Assembly: GCA_018902385.1 (NCBI GenBank)
Contig: JABSSW010000011.1
Span: 310,001-374,000 of the forward strand
Direction of reading: 5' to 3'
DNA from: Physcia stellaris
Lineage: Eukaryota > Ascomycota > Lecanoromycetes > Caliciales > Physciaceae
DNA length: 64,000 nucleotides
The translations under genes and the position numbers were made by a program. Below are positions 10,351 through 22,340 of the stretch, piece after piece; the stretch's first letter is position 1; each line of letters opens with the position of its first letter. The notes under the pieces were generated by a model. The model did not search any database. It was given only the letters and a program-made list of their open reading frames with translations, and was not told where the DNA came from.

Positions 10351-12724
10351 ATGGCTCCAAGTTACGATAATCTACCCGAGGATAACGGCTACGACTCCGA
10401 GGACGAAATTGATTTTTCAGGTGCGTTCCAACCAATACATTTGTGACACCTTATTCTGATCTCTCTGGTCAGACCTGCAAGATCAATACGACGTACGACT
10501 TGAACAGGGTCTTGATGCTTTTGTCGTCATCGATGGACTCCCTGTGGTCCCCGAAGATAGCAAGCAAAAGCTCGTCAAATACTTGCTGAAAAAGCTCTCA
10601 TCCGTGGGGAAGCCCAAAGAGGATGCCACATATATGCCAATGAGCAACGAAGGAAAGACAGAAGGGTATGAAACAATCCCGCAAACTAGAGTATCGTTGA
10701 CCCTAAATTACAGTTATGCGTTCGTCGAGTTCAAAACACCAGAACAAGCGATCGCGGCTGCCAAAGCCTTCAACGGCACCCCTTTCGATAGAAGACATAC
10801 TCTCGCTGTCAACAAGCTCACAGATATTGATCGATATGGGCGAGAAGGCCGCGTCGACGACGAATACCACGCCCCACACATCGATGACTTCACGGAAAAA
10901 GACCATCTGCGCTGGTGGCTCGGTGATCCGAGCGGTAGGGATCAGTTGGTCATGTTCAGAGGCGACAGTGTTGGTGTCTTCTGGAACAAAAAGAAAGATA
11001 CACCGGAAAACATATTAGACCGAAAGAACTGGACTGAATTTTTCGTGCAATGGTCACCTCAAGGGACTTTCCTTGCCACCATACATACCCAAGGAGCCCA
11101 GCTATGGGGAGGACCCTCTTGGAGCAAGACAAATAAATTTCCCCACCCTGGCTGCAATTTGGTTGATATTTCACCAACTGAGAAGTATATCACGACCTGG
11201 TCCTTCAAGCCAATAGAGGTGTCGGAGGATGATCCTTTTCTTACACTCGAAGAGGACGGCAAAAATTACATTATATGGGATGTCGCGACCGAAAAGCCGC
11301 TGCGGTCGTTCCAAACCCATGATATTGCAAACCCCACAGTGGATGACGCTACGGGTCAGCCAGTCAAGAAGAAGATACCGTGGCCCGCATTTAAATGGTC
11401 TGCGGACGACAAGTACGTCGCGCGTATGCTGGAGGGACAGTCAATATCTGTGTATGAGCTCCCAAAAATGAACCTTCTAGACAAGACTACCATCAAAATC
11501 GAAGGCATTCGAGATTTTGAGTGGGCGCCTGCAACCCCTCAAAGAGATGGCGTCAAAGGCTACGAGCAACTGCTATGTTTCTGGACCCCTGAAATCGGCA
11601 GTAATCCTGCTAAAGTCGGCTTGATGAACATTCCTGCCAAAGAAATCGTCCGGACTCGCAATCTATTTAATGTCACCGACGCGAAACTACATTGGCAGTC
11701 CCAAGGTGCTTATGTGTGCGTTAAAGTCGATAGGCATTCCAAGTCAAAAAAGTCGCTGGCCACCAACCTTGAGATTTTCAGAGTCAAAGAGAAGGGTGTA
11801 CCTGTAGAGGTTGTGGATTCGATCAAAGACACGGTCATCAATTTCGCGTGGGAGCCGAAAGGTGACCGATTTGTCCTGATTACTACCGCCGAAGTCGTCG
11901 CTGCGACTGCCGTGCCTCCTAAAACTGCAGTGTCCTTCTTCTGTCCTGAGAAGATCAAGGGGGCGGGAGTCGGCAATTTCAAGCTCATTCGGACTATTGA
12001 AAAGAAAAACAGCAATGCTATCTACTGGTCACCAAAGGGACGTTTCGTGGTGGTAGCGACTGTTCACTCCCAACAGAGCTTCGATCTAGACTTTTGGGAT
12101 CTTGATTTCGAAGGCGAGAAGCCTGAAAGTGACAAGGACCTAACGGCCAATCTACAGCTCATGAATACAGCAGATCACTATGGCGTCACAGACATCGATT
12201 GGGATCCCACGGGACGTTACGTAGCAACAAGCGCGAGCGTATGGAAACATACTGTAAGCCTATATTTATTTATCATTCAAGCCGACTTGGAGTGCAGCTA
12301 ACATTGATAGATGGAAAACGGTTATCATCTCTACTCTCTTTCTGGGGAGCTACTCCGAGAGGAGCACATCGAAAAATTCAAGCAGCTCCTCTGGCGCCCA
12401 CGACCGCCTACACTACTCACCAAGGAAGATCAGAAGACCATTCGGAAGAATCTACGCGATTACAGCAAGGACTTCGAGGAGCAAGATCGTATTGAGGAAG
12501 ATAAGGAGAAGGGCGCCATCGTCGAAGAGAGGAGACGAATGCTGAGTGAATGGCTTGCGTGGCGGGAGAAGACCGAGGAGGACTTGAAGGACGATAGGAG
12601 GGAAATGGGGCTAGATGCAGAGGTCAATGGCGTTGACGAAAAGGAAGACACAGATGGTGAGGGAGAGCAGATCGAAGAGTTGGTGGAAGAGGTGCTGGAT
12701 GAGATCGAGGAGATAGTGTCGTAG
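10351..12724 (+). CDS. PRT1: Eukaryotic translation initiation factor 3 subunit b
   Basis: Core scaffold of eIF3, acting on the 40S subunit during initiation. Exons are 10351-10420, 10473-10665, 10714-12253 and 12311-12724 (738 aa, the usual length). The N-terminus is acidic ([10 protein letters not shown]). An RRM runs from about residue 38 ([11 protein letters not shown]) through [21 protein letters not shown] nine-bladed propeller region follows, with repeated W-S-P/W-x-P blades such as [11 protein letters not shown] and [13 protein letters not shown]. The C-terminal helices carry [15 protein letters not shown] and a basic/acidic tail. The second intron is exactly 48 nt without a stop, so its retention would keep the frame. 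Convergent with RSA4, 251 bp apart. Confidence 0.96.
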
Positions 12725-12975
12725 ATCTTTGGGAAGTTGACTGGCGTTGTAGAGCAGGTGAAAGAAGTTTGATGTCGCAGCAGTTGTGGGCAATGGATAG
12801 CATGTGCGGCGTTAGAGGGTCGCTCGCTCGGATAGTCTGCTACGTGCATGCCCATACAACCAACGCCTACTGCTCACGCCTGCGCGTTCCTTTCACCTCT
12901 GCATCCGTTGAAAAGGTGTACACGAAACATTGAACATGTTGAGCCAACTGTGCATATCTCAATACCCTCTTAAAC

Positions 12976-14785
12976 TCAATGCCTCCATATCCTAACCGCC
13001 TTATCCTTCCCCCCACTCCCCACCCTCGCCCCATCCGGACTCCAATCCACGGCAAAAACCTCATCCAAATGCCCAGGCAGGTTCTCCTTCAGCTTCCCGC
13101 TGCCCACGTCCCACACCTTGAGCGTCGTATCCTTGCTCCCACTCACCAACAGCCTGCTATCAGCACTGAAACACGACATGTAGACCGGCCCCACATGGCC
13201 CTTGAGCGTATACAGGAACTTCCCGTCCCTCGCATTCCACAGCTTAACATGGTTATCGAACGCGGAGCTCGCGATGAAGAGGCCGTCGGGCGAGAACGTG
13301 ACGTGGTTGACCTGCTTCTGGTGGCCGAGGAGGCGGGCGAGGGGCTTCGTGCTCGTCGTGGGCGACCAGAGATACATCGTGAAGTCGTCGCTGGCGGTGA
13401 CGAGGCGTTCGACAATCTCGCCATCGATGGTAGCGGCTTTTTCGAAGCGCTCTTTTGCTTTGGCGACTTTGGCGGCGGGGGATGCGGGGATGGCGCCCGT
13501 GTGGTCGTGGTACGCGGTGCGGAGGACGAAGTCGGTGCTAAGGGCGAGGTGGTTCACCCAGTGCGCGTGCGCGGTCAGGTTGTGGGCTAGGGTGCCGGTG
13601 GTGGCGTTCCAGACTTTTACGGTCTTGTCGCGCGAGGAGGTGTAGATAAGTCCTGTGCCGCCCCAGCGAACGCAGGAGACGGAGTCTTTGTGGCCCGTCA
13701 GGGCGAAGTCGATGCGTTGCGTGACCGTGTCCCATACTCGGACTGTGGCGTCTTTGGATGCTGAGGCTAGTCGAGGGCGGCCGGGCGCTTGGAGGTGGTA
13801 AGGTTCCCATGCTAGGCTGTTGACCCATTTCGTGTGGCCTTTCATGGGGCTGCCGAGGGCTTCGCCTGATTCCGGATCCCATAGTCGGACGGTGTTGTCC
13901 ATGCTGCCGGTTGCGATTGTTGAGTCGTCCGGAGACCAGCTCACTACGAGAACCCAGCTGGTGTGGCCTTTGAGGGTTTTGTAGGGGGTCCCCGTGTCGC
14001 AGTCCCATATTCGCGCTGTGTTGTCGCCACCTCCGCTTACCATACGTGACGATGATGAAGGGGAGAACTGCGTTGCTAGAATGGCTTGGCCGTGGCCGGG
14101 AATCGACGAGGAGCATCTTGATACTGCACGGACTCGGAAAACTGCCTGAGGTGTGAAATGGAGGGTGATGACATCTTCTGTGGTTTTGATGCCTGGTTTG
14201 AGAAGGGAGCGATATAAATCGCTTGCAATGTCCAAGGCATTGCCCGCTTCCGGTGTAGTCCTGCTTTCGGTGCGGTAGGTAAATCGATAGGGGACTCGCT
14301 CAGATGGATCCTGAATATGGTCATAAGCTTGACCTTAGAAAGAGCTCCAGCACGAAGAAAAATCAACTGATGGTGCTATGGATATAATGAGACAATTCTG
14401 TTCTTACTAGATACATACTATGGAGCTAAAGGATGTAGAAAAAGGAGGGTCTGATCAAGATAGAGAATAGCAAAACCTAGCGTACTGGCGCTACATATGG
14501 ACTACCATATGACTTCGGCTCGGTTCCTATAGGAAACAATCTTAAAAAAAGTAGACCTACATTTCTTTGTATTGTATTAAGTAGCAACTCGAGATTTTTC
14601 ACCGTTGCGTCGACCACTGGAACTGAGATAGGAGCACCGATGGACTGGCCAGTTGACTGATCATTGAACTGTACTCTTATGCTTCCCAAGCCATATGGTA
14701 TATCTTCCACAGTCTGCTGCTCTCTCGATTTCTCGGCCACAGCGGTTTTCTGCCGCTTACTCGGCGGAGGTACTACTGTAGCCAT
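12976..14785 (-). CDS. RSA4: Ribosome assembly protein RSA4/NLE1 (NLE + WD40)
   Basis: Binds pre-60S particles and is pulled by the AAA ATPase Rea1/Mdn1 during maturation. Exons are 14785-14561 and 14310-12976 (519 aa, against about 515 in yeast). The NLE (ubiquitin-like MIDAS-interacting) domain lies at about residues 30-110, including VRVQ-like strand IRVQFNDQSTG and the splice-spanning NDPSERVPYRFTYR. Eight WD repeats follow, for example GHTSWVLVVSWSPDDS, DNTVRLWDPESG and KDKAVRIWRH at the end. The intron is unusually long for this window (250 nt) but the donor GTAGGT and the acceptor ATTCAG fit and frame is kept. Confidence 0.95.
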
Positions 14786-15127
14786 CGTCTACCAATCACA
14801 ATTGCGCAGTGATACGGCGCCCGAGGCAGCTCAACTAACAACTCTAACTGAATGGGTGATCACTCTTGGACTGTGTGGTTGATTAGGTTTTCGATTTTCT
14901 CAAGCTGATAACTTCCTGAGTACGTACTCCTTAGGGTGATGAACTTCCTCAACCTTAACCCTCATGATACTGGAATTGTGATTTTAAGCGAGTATTTAGC
15001 GTACATTGGTGCGCTAACACGCAGGGCCGTCAATCTTATTTCAACTCTCAGGCTCCCCAATCCTGTTCAATTTTCCCTGCAGTCGGCCTGCTACTCTGCT
15101 GCTCAGTCGGTATTCGACACAAACACG
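14786..15127. promoter_or_regulatory. Shared divergent promoter, RSA4 / MSH4
   Basis: About 340 bp between the two start codons of a housekeeping and a meiotic gene. The MSH4 frame is open upstream to an ATG at 14936 but that part lacks MSH4-like composition and is probably 5' leader. No specific operator is claimed. Confidence 0.45.
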
Positions 15128-18100
15128 ATGCCTTCTGCTAATACAAGCAGTAGGATAATGGGCAGTGGCCGCCCATCAGCCTCCTACTCTTCAGCCTCCA
15201 CCTCGTATCCTACTTACTTTGACGATACTGGCAGCGGAACACGTCCGAATACTGGTAGGACAAGTGCAAGCACAGGAAGACCCAAGAGTGGTAGGCCTAA
15301 AACAGCGACGTCAACTACTCAAGGTGGTCCCAATGATCAGCAGATCATCTGTGCAATCAGTGAATCCAGAGGCATTTCTCCTGTTGTTGGTCTTGCTTTC
15401 GTGAACTTGACCACCACGGAAGCCGTTCTTTGTCAGATTTCGGATAATCAAACGTTCGTTAGAACCATCCATAAGCTTTTCGTTTTTCAACCGAGTGAGA
15501 TACTCTTCATGAATACTGCTGTTCAACCCAAGTCCAAGTTGTTTGCCTTCGTCGAAGCCAATACGGTCAACTATCACAATAGCCGTTTCACTTTCATTGA
15601 CCGGAAGTATTGGTCCGAGACTGCGGGAATCGAATACATCCAGCAACTAGCGTTCAAGCAAGATGTAGAGGCCGTCAAGGTTTCCCTCGGTGGCAATTTC
15701 TACGCAACGTGCTGCATTGCCGCTGTTTGTTCGAGACCTCTTCTGCTTTTGAGTCTGCTAAAACTCCTGTAGGCACTCAAGTATATAGAGCTCGTTCTAT
15801 CTTTTTCCTTTTCTCCCCATTCCCTTCGCATCAAGTACGAACCCTCCGAAGGTTCAATGATGATAGATCTATCGACGATCCAGGCTCTGGAGCTAGTACA
15901 GAATCTACAGAACGCTAAATCTAAGGACTGCCTGTATGGCTTGATGAATCAGACAGTGACACCAATGGGAGCTCGGCTGCTGAAAAATAACGTGCTACAA
16001 CCTATGACGGAACGCAAAGATCTTGAAGAGCGTTATGACGCGATAGAAGAATTGGCGACTAAGGAGGATGTCTTTTTTGCTGTACAACAGGGTACAGGTC
16101 TGGCTATATTCAAAGATCGACACGCTAATGTATCGCTACAGCACTCAAGTCTTTCGTCGATGTTGACCGGGTACTGACAACGGTGAGGATGAAGAAAACC
16201 GACTCCTGTATTTCTCTAATATTTGAGGAAGATCACTGTCATACCAACCCAACCCACCATCCAATACTGGGAGAACTCGATCAACAATGTAATAATGCTC
16301 AAGCAGTATATCACGTCTGTTCCTCCAATTTGCGATGCATTAGTCGGGGTTAAATCCAACTTACTCAAACAGGTTGCTGAGGTAAATGCCCAGTCAGTAT
16401 GTAAGGCAATCATCGAAGCTGATCTGACTCCAGTTGTGCGGTCCAGAGAGAATCACAGATTTCCAGGCAATGATAGATGAAACCATCAATGAGGACATCA
16501 CTTACCAGAGCCAGCCTCTTGACCTTAGGAATCAGCGTACTTTCGCCGTTAAGGTTCGTGAAGGTCATGCGCTGACCTACTTACAAGTCATTAATATCCC
16601 ACGTAGTCTGGCGTGAACGGCCTTCTTGATGTGGCAAGGCAAACCTACAAGGAGGCAAATGCTGATGCTTTCCAGCTTGTATCGGAGCTTGGAGGTAGGA
16701 ATGCAATATTCTTCTCAACCCTTTGAAAGGTCACTAATACCCACTTAGAAACACATGAGCTAGCTCTAGAGCTGAAGTACGATCCTGCAAGGCAATACTT
16801 CATTCGTTTACCCGCCTCAGAGCTCGAGGAGAAGAATCTACCGGATGTTTTCATCAACCAGTACAGGCGAAAAACGTTTGTTGAATGTCAGACGTTGGAC
16901 CTATTGAAGTGGAATCAGAAAATTGCAGACTCGCATCATGAAGTCCTTCAAATGAGCGACCGCAGCGTTCAGGAGTTGATTGATAGGATTCGGGAGGATA
17001 TCGCACCACTATTCAAGATCTGTGAGGCCATAGCGTTACTTGACATGATAACGTCATTCGCACAACTGGTTACCACGCAGGATTACTGCAGACCCGAGTT
17101 GACACAGACTTTGGCGATCAAGAGCGGCAGACATCCAATCCGTGAGAAAGCACATCAGGAAAAATTCATCCCGAATGATGCGTATGCGACCCAGCAGTCA
17201 AGATTCCAGATCATCACAGGTTGCAACATGAGCGGGAAAAGCACTTACATCCGATCACTAGCATTAATGGCCATCATGGCCCAGACAGGAAGTTTCGTCC
17301 CTGCAACGTATGCCTCTTTCCCAATAATCTATCAGCTCTTCGCACGGGTCTCCATCGACGACAGCATCGAAGCAAACGTATCAACGTTCGCCACTGAGAT
17401 GCGTGAGACGGCTTTCATTCTTCGTAATGTCGACGAGAGGAGTATGGTCATCATTGATGAACTTGGTCGTGGCACGAGCACACGGGACGGACTCTGTATT
17501 GCCATTGCTATCGCGGAAGCCTTGGTTGATAGCAAGGCTCTTGTTTGGTTCGCGACCCACTTTCGCGACCTAGCCAGGATCCTTGCTGAACGTAATGGCG
17601 TCGTCAATCTACACCTTGCTGTAGAGATGGGCGAGGCAAACAGGATGACCATGCTGTATAAAATCTCCAATGGATTTGTCCAAGAGGAACATTACGGCAT
17701 CGCCCTGGCCAAGGTGCTCGACTTACCTCCAGGCTTAATCAAGGTTGCTGAAACTGTTTCAAAAACTCTGACGCAAAATGCAGAGCGAAAGAAAAAAAAT
17801 TCCAAGACAATAGCATTGGCTCGGCGCCGAAAATTAGTCTTGGGTTTAAGGGAGCAATTGGTTCAAGCTAAAGAAGGGAACATGCAAGGGAAAGTGCTCG
17901 GCTTGTGGTTGAAAAAACTGCAAGATGAATTTGTCACCAGGATGTCTGCAATAGATGCAGAAATGGCTGCAACATCAGAGGATGAAGGCAGCGAGGAGAA
18001 TGAATCTGTGGACTGTGATGCACGATCCGTGCACGAAGAGAATAGGCGAGAGCTCACGGCCAGCCCGACGGATGGACAGTACATGATGACTGGTGCTTTG

Positions 18101-18133
18101 CAGCTAGAGGACAACACGGATGTGGATGATTGA
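15128..18133 (+). CDS. MSH4: Meiotic MutS homologue MSH4
   Basis: With MSH5 it forms a sliding clamp that stabilises crossover intermediates; it has no mismatch-repair role. Exons are 15128-15724, 15773-16091, 16142-16182, 16232-16381, 16434-16553, 16607-16694 and 16749-18133 (2700 nt, 899 aa). The N-terminus is Ser/Thr-rich. The MutS core shows SKDCLYGLMNQTVTPMGARL, LDLRNQRTFAVK and NGLLDVARQTYKEA. The ATPase has Walker A GCNMSGKSTY (about residue 596), DELGRGTSTRDG (about 678) and VWFATHFRDLA. The C-terminus is acidic. All seven exons keep phase; exon 3 is only 41 nt. I chose the ATG at 15128 over the upstream in-frame one at 14936. The ATPase residues are intact, so the gene looks functional. 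Confidence 0.94.
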
Positions 18134-18651
18134 TTGGACTGGCACAGTCTGTCTTGCTATTTGGCTCACTCTTTGGCTCTCTTGCAATGAGTCATGTCCC
18201 CTCGATCGTATTAGCCATTATCTATGATTATGATTGCCGTTCATTAGCTTCATCGAGCAGCTTTTTCTGTGGTCGACTGGGGGTTAGAAGACTCTCTAAT
18301 GGGTTTGTGGCGAGCAGTATCCTCAATAGCTCTACGCATTCGACTACAGATATTACTGTGTGACCAAGTGTCAAAAGACTGCGACAAGCATACATACATG
18401 TAGCTTGAAGCTCATCCGCGTATATTCTGGCACGAGTAGGTATATTTCAGCTTGCTCGCCGAGCCGGCGTTGCTACGTCACCCAAGCGTACGGCTAGAGT
18501 TGGAACTTAGCGCTTCGGGGCTACGATATATTCGGCCACTGTTGGTCGCACGGTAAGACGACCTCAAATCGCATTGATTGTGCCCACCGTGTCCGATCAA
18601 CAACCATATTATATCGACGCTGTGTGTTGCGTATGAATTAGTCTACATCGC
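18134..18651. other. Intergenic between convergent genes
   Basis: About 520 bp between the MSH4 and NADase stop codons. No coding signal or repeat was seen. Confidence 0.5.
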
Positions 18652-19574
18652 TCACCAACATCCTCCACCTCTTCCCGGTCCCGGTTCTATCTCGCTCTTC
18701 TTTTGCTTGATCAAGTACCCTTGCTTTACCAGCTCCAGGATGTTGCCAATGCCGCCGATATAGAACTGTGCTCCAAGCCCTGGCTGTCCGAACCATGGAG
18801 CTATCGGGCCCCCAATGACAGGTAGAGTCTTGTTGACTACATAGATGTGGTAACTATACGGGTACTCGGGAGCTGAGGGCGGTGTATCAAGATTCGATGG
18901 AGGCAGGGCGCGCTGGTCATACGGGGAGTCGGCTGCTGATATGAATTTGCCTATTGCATACCATCAATGGCCTTGCCTCAATGGTTCTCGGACACGCACC
19001 AAGACTGAGGAGATACTGAAGCGGTGCGGCATCCACTGTCCCTTCCAGTCTATGGGCCAGTTGAAGCCGCAAAACAGCAAGCCTACGAAAACACAGAGCA
19101 CTCACCGTACTCGCTCCCGAATCGATCAAGTTTTGTTCCCGGCTGCAACAGCATCTTGCCCTTAATTGGTCGTCCTTCAATGTCGAGTTGGAATCCGTCT
19201 TGAGGCGGATACCTGTAGGTGCCGTTCTCTGGAAATGTCCACTTGGCAAGGAACTCGCCTGGGGTACGACCACCGAAGCGGTCATAATCGGACACAAAGC
19301 TGAGCAATGGGAAGACAGTGGGTAGCTGAACTGGCCCCAGCCTAGGATCATTACAGACGCTGGAGGACCCTGAGGGGCCGGTGTTGTTGGTGCCTGTGCA
19401 GTCGCATTGTGTCGGCGTTGGAGAATGCGAGAGCGGAAGCTAGCGAGCAACGGGATATTAACATTGACATCCACATTGAGCTCATCTGAAAAGACATACT
19501 TGGAGGTTGGGACTGGCCAACGAGCACGTGGTCAACGACAATAAGACGACGAAGAATTGATAGTTTGCAGACAT
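18652..19574 (-). CDS. Secreted TNT-domain NAD+ glycohydrolase (fungal NADase)
   Basis: Exons are 19574-19500, 19439-19106 and 18950-18652 (708 nt, 235 aa); all junctions keep phase. The first exon is a clean 25-residue signal peptide ending in an Ala-Ser-Pro region. Exon 2 has a Cys-rich N-terminal segment, then the TNT fold start with the YDRFGG motif and a DRFGSEYG block. Exon 3 has QRALPPSNL and APWFGQPGLG, the loop characteristic of the family, and a Lys/Gly-rich end. The family (shared with the mycobacterial TNT domain and the Aspergillus fumigatus conidial NADase) hydrolyses NAD+ to nicotinamide and ADP-ribose; here it would act outside the cell. No immunity gene is seen nearby. It lacks an obvious frame break. 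The second intron (about 155 nt) is long for this window. Confidence 0.88.
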
Positions 19575-20111
19575 CTTAGATAATGACTGGATCATCGTTC
19601 GAGCCGGATATGTGTTTATATCACCTTGGAGACTAGAGGACGAGGGGTAAACAAGGATGTGGTACTCGTATTCAGATTCGGCAACGCCATGACGCTGGGG
19701 ACTGTAAACGGATGAGGTTATCGGATCAGCTTATCTAATTACGAAAGCAGTATCGCTTGTTAACCGGACAGATGCAGAGCAAGCCGATCGCTTCGACGGT
19801 CGACCTGAAGTCATTCCACCACCCATCTTCATGTGAGAAGAGAAGAGCCGAAAAGAGAGAATGGGATCATCGGTGATCAGGAGGTAACGACCGGTCTATC
19901 TTTCCATGTGTTTTACAAATCAGTCCGATCGGCGACTACAAATAATTGCATCCGTGGGTCCATTTCGACAACATGGAACCTGCTCTGATCCCTACATCGG
20001 ATCTGGAGCTACTTCAGTGAAGCGACGAAAAATCTCAGTGATTTGGTGTGTCTCTGTCCAACGGAATGCTGGTAAATCGCCCCCGACGCTAACCCTTTCT
20101 ACTACTCGTAC
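19575..20111. other. Intergenic, no supported gene
   Basis: Upstream of the NADase start. A plus-strand frame at 19906-20223 has no recognisable motif. It should hold the NADase promoter. Confidence 0.4.
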
Positions 20112-20598
20112 TCAGCACAAATCCCGTCTGAATAGGTTGACCCTCCTTATCTCAGCGCGATCTTGTTTGTCAACCTCTGACTGGTCGAAAATTCTGTTAA
20201 TCATCGGGCTCTTAGCCTCATAGTATTCGTCGATGCTGTTCCATCGTTTCTTCGCCAAATCCAGCTTGAACTCTCCGTACTCGTTTCTCAGGTCTTCGTT
20301 GCTTCTAAGCAGACCCCTGACGGCAAGGTGTTCTCAATGATAAGCAGCCTTCTACACAGACATAGAGATTCCTTGCCGGCTTGTGGTTGTGTGCACGCAT
20401 CGAATAATGTTACGTTGGCCTAAGATCTCGTAACCCACAGCTTCACAAGCTGCAATTGCTTGTTGAAAATTCGCACGCTTGACGACAATGTCGAAATCAA
20501 CAACGGGTTTTGCTGGAAGTCCAGGCACTGACGTACTCCCAATGTGTTCGATGGAGATGTAAGTGACTTGCGCCAGTGCTTCCTCGAGTTTCGAAATC
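20112..20598 (-). pseudogene. GrpB/UPF0157 nucleotidyltransferase-like pseudogene
   Basis: Three minus-strand frames together spell one GrpB domain. The first (to about 20405) has the family signature IEHIGSTSVPGLPAKPVVD. The next frame has NHKPARNLYVCVEG. The third has EHLAVRGLLRSNEDLRNEY, then RWNSIDEYYEAKSPMI, before a TGA at 20112-20114. Family order is preserved, but two frameshifts (near 20390 and 20330) separate the parts, and no splice sites there give a continuous reading. The usual N-terminal start (V-P-Y-x-x-x-W-P) is missing. GrpB proteins belong to the nucleotidyltransferase fold; their cellular role is poorly known. The base composition is normal, so this is ordinary decay rather than the RIP-like process seen in the transposons. 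Confidence 0.7.
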
Positions 20599-20747
20599 AA
20601 TTCTAGTCAACCCGACAAGAGGTCCCTCACAGCTGATCTCCCGCACCGAAAGACACACAATCAGCTGTCCTTCCTAGAAATGGTCCAGGACATCAAAACT
20701 TTCCACTGCAATCGAATCAAACTTATAACCGAAAACCTTGCAATTCC

Positions 20748-20984
20748 CTATGCGGCCACTGCAACTGTAGGAGAAGATCTCCCATCTGTCAACTCCATGA
20801 TCCAAATTTCCCGTATTGGGCCATAGTGACCTTTCAAATTGGTGGCCCAGCCAAGTCTGTCGAGCTTCAATGTCGCGGCGAGCCGTTTGGTCTCAGTGTC
20901 ATCACGATCAAGATAGATGTCGAGGTAGGTCCTCCATTTCGGCGCTCGGTATGGGCCCGTTACTTTTTTCTCTAGTACAGCAAG
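20748..20984 (-). pseudogene. Unidentified coding-like fragment upstream of GrpB
   Basis: A minus-strand frame open from 20984 to a TAG at 20748-20750 has protein-like composition (YLDIYLDRDD, LDRLGWATNLKG, GPIREIW). It has no convincing start or splice partner. It lies 150 bp upstream of the GrpB remnant on the same strand and may be part of the same dead gene. I do not recognise it. Confidence 0.3.
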
Positions 20985-21223
20985 TCAAAGATCAAGGAAC
21001 TTAAAGGTACGTGCCAGCAGGTAGGGAGCGCTTATCGTCCAGTTTTCCCCTTTTCCGGATAGACAAAGTCTGCTTCACGGGATCGACAACTATAATACTC
21101 CCATTGCTCGTGCTCCCTATTGGCTGAGGTTCATTCATATCCGTAGGCATACGCAAGTATGTTAACGTCAGAGCACAGGAACTCCTGGAAAATGGACAAA
21201 CGACCGAAAAGCGGCCACAGACG

Positions 21224-22340
21224 GTGACATCTCACCGGCGGGAATCGAATTGCCCCAAGAATCCAAGTACCTCATTCTCCGTAACGGTCGCAAGGCTAGT
21301 AAGCCAGTGCATTTCTTTCGTCTATGTCCGTGTTCGCCTTACTGCATTGACTTCGAACAATCAACAATCATATGTGGACTCAAATGTGTGTAGTAGTGTG
21401 ACCCTCTATTCAGAGCTTGTTATATAATCACAGGTATTTCTAACATTAACGTGCGATTACATGCATAAACTTCCAGTACATCGTGGAGCTGTCTATCTCG
21501 GAAAGGAAGTCCTGGCTACCCGGCGAAGATGACTACGCGCGGTCACTTTGGCTCTTAGATGCGCTCGAGCTGAAGTTGGACGGAGATCCGTCTTACTCTT
21601 TCGATTATCCTCCCGCAAGTTCAAAGTGGAATAGTACGACCGCGTATATGTATAAATCCGCGGATCAGACTCACCCATGGCCTGGGTATGCACGATTCAG
21701 TCCAGATCCTTCCATCACGGCTATCTTCCAGCAGATTCTCCTGAACTAGGGTAATATTGCATTCGCGTTACAATCTATTCTTACTATTCTTACAGGCATG
21801 ACATACTTTGATCAGCTTCAGCAGTTCAACAGCCCGAATAAGGTACAGATAACACTTTTCATGCTTGTTGGTCGACCGCATTCGGTACGGGGAATCGTAG
21901 CCGTGACAGCGGTCCTGACTGTCCACTTTATACTCGTGGCAGTGATGTTGTACTTGTTCCTCGCCAATTCATTGGTCTCCACCATCGGTAATGTGTGGCA
22001 GACCCTATCACAGATTATGCGCGGTGGTGCGCTGGAGCTCGTAAAAGTTGCTGGGCTGGCTACTGATAACAGGGTAGAGGACAAGGTCAAGGATGAACGA
22101 TGGAAACACAGACTTGTAGGTTTGAAAATGTGCGACAATTGTGGGAACCTAAAGCTCGTCTACAGCGACTTTCCGGGTGGTCTCGCCAAGATGATGAAGA
22201 ACGCTTCACGTAGAAGACGGAGGGTCATGGTTCGAAGGCATGAGCGTCGAGCTGACCAACCGTGCCTCGAAAGGGATAGGTATACGTTCAGTACAGAAGA
22301 AGAGATGAGAAGACTTGAACCACATCAGGATCATTCTTAA
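21224..22340 (+). pseudogene. Fungal integral membrane protein, 3' part, interrupted by one TAG
   Basis: The frame from about 21480 to 22340 is continuous except for a single TAG at 21747-21749. Both sides read as one protein: a charged extracellular-type part (SWLPGEDDYARSLWLLDALEL), then ILLN-stop-GNIAFALQSILTILTGMTYFDQLQQFN. A transmembrane helix follows (AVTAVLTVHFILVAVMLYLFL), then STIGNVWQTLSQI and a basic cytoplasmic tail. The TYFDxLQxFN plus single TM plus GNxWQ pattern is that of large uncharacterised fungal membrane proteins, whose N-terminal several hundred residues are missing here. A possible preceding exon lies at 21290-21420 (Cys-containing), with an acceptor CTTCCAG near 21477. 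It is either a young pseudogene or depends on TAG-G readthrough. Confidence 0.6.

Noticed and set aside
12979-13645. Plus-strand frames opposite RSA4
   Set aside because: They are antisense shadows of a GC-rich coding region; the minus strand carries the WD40 repeats.
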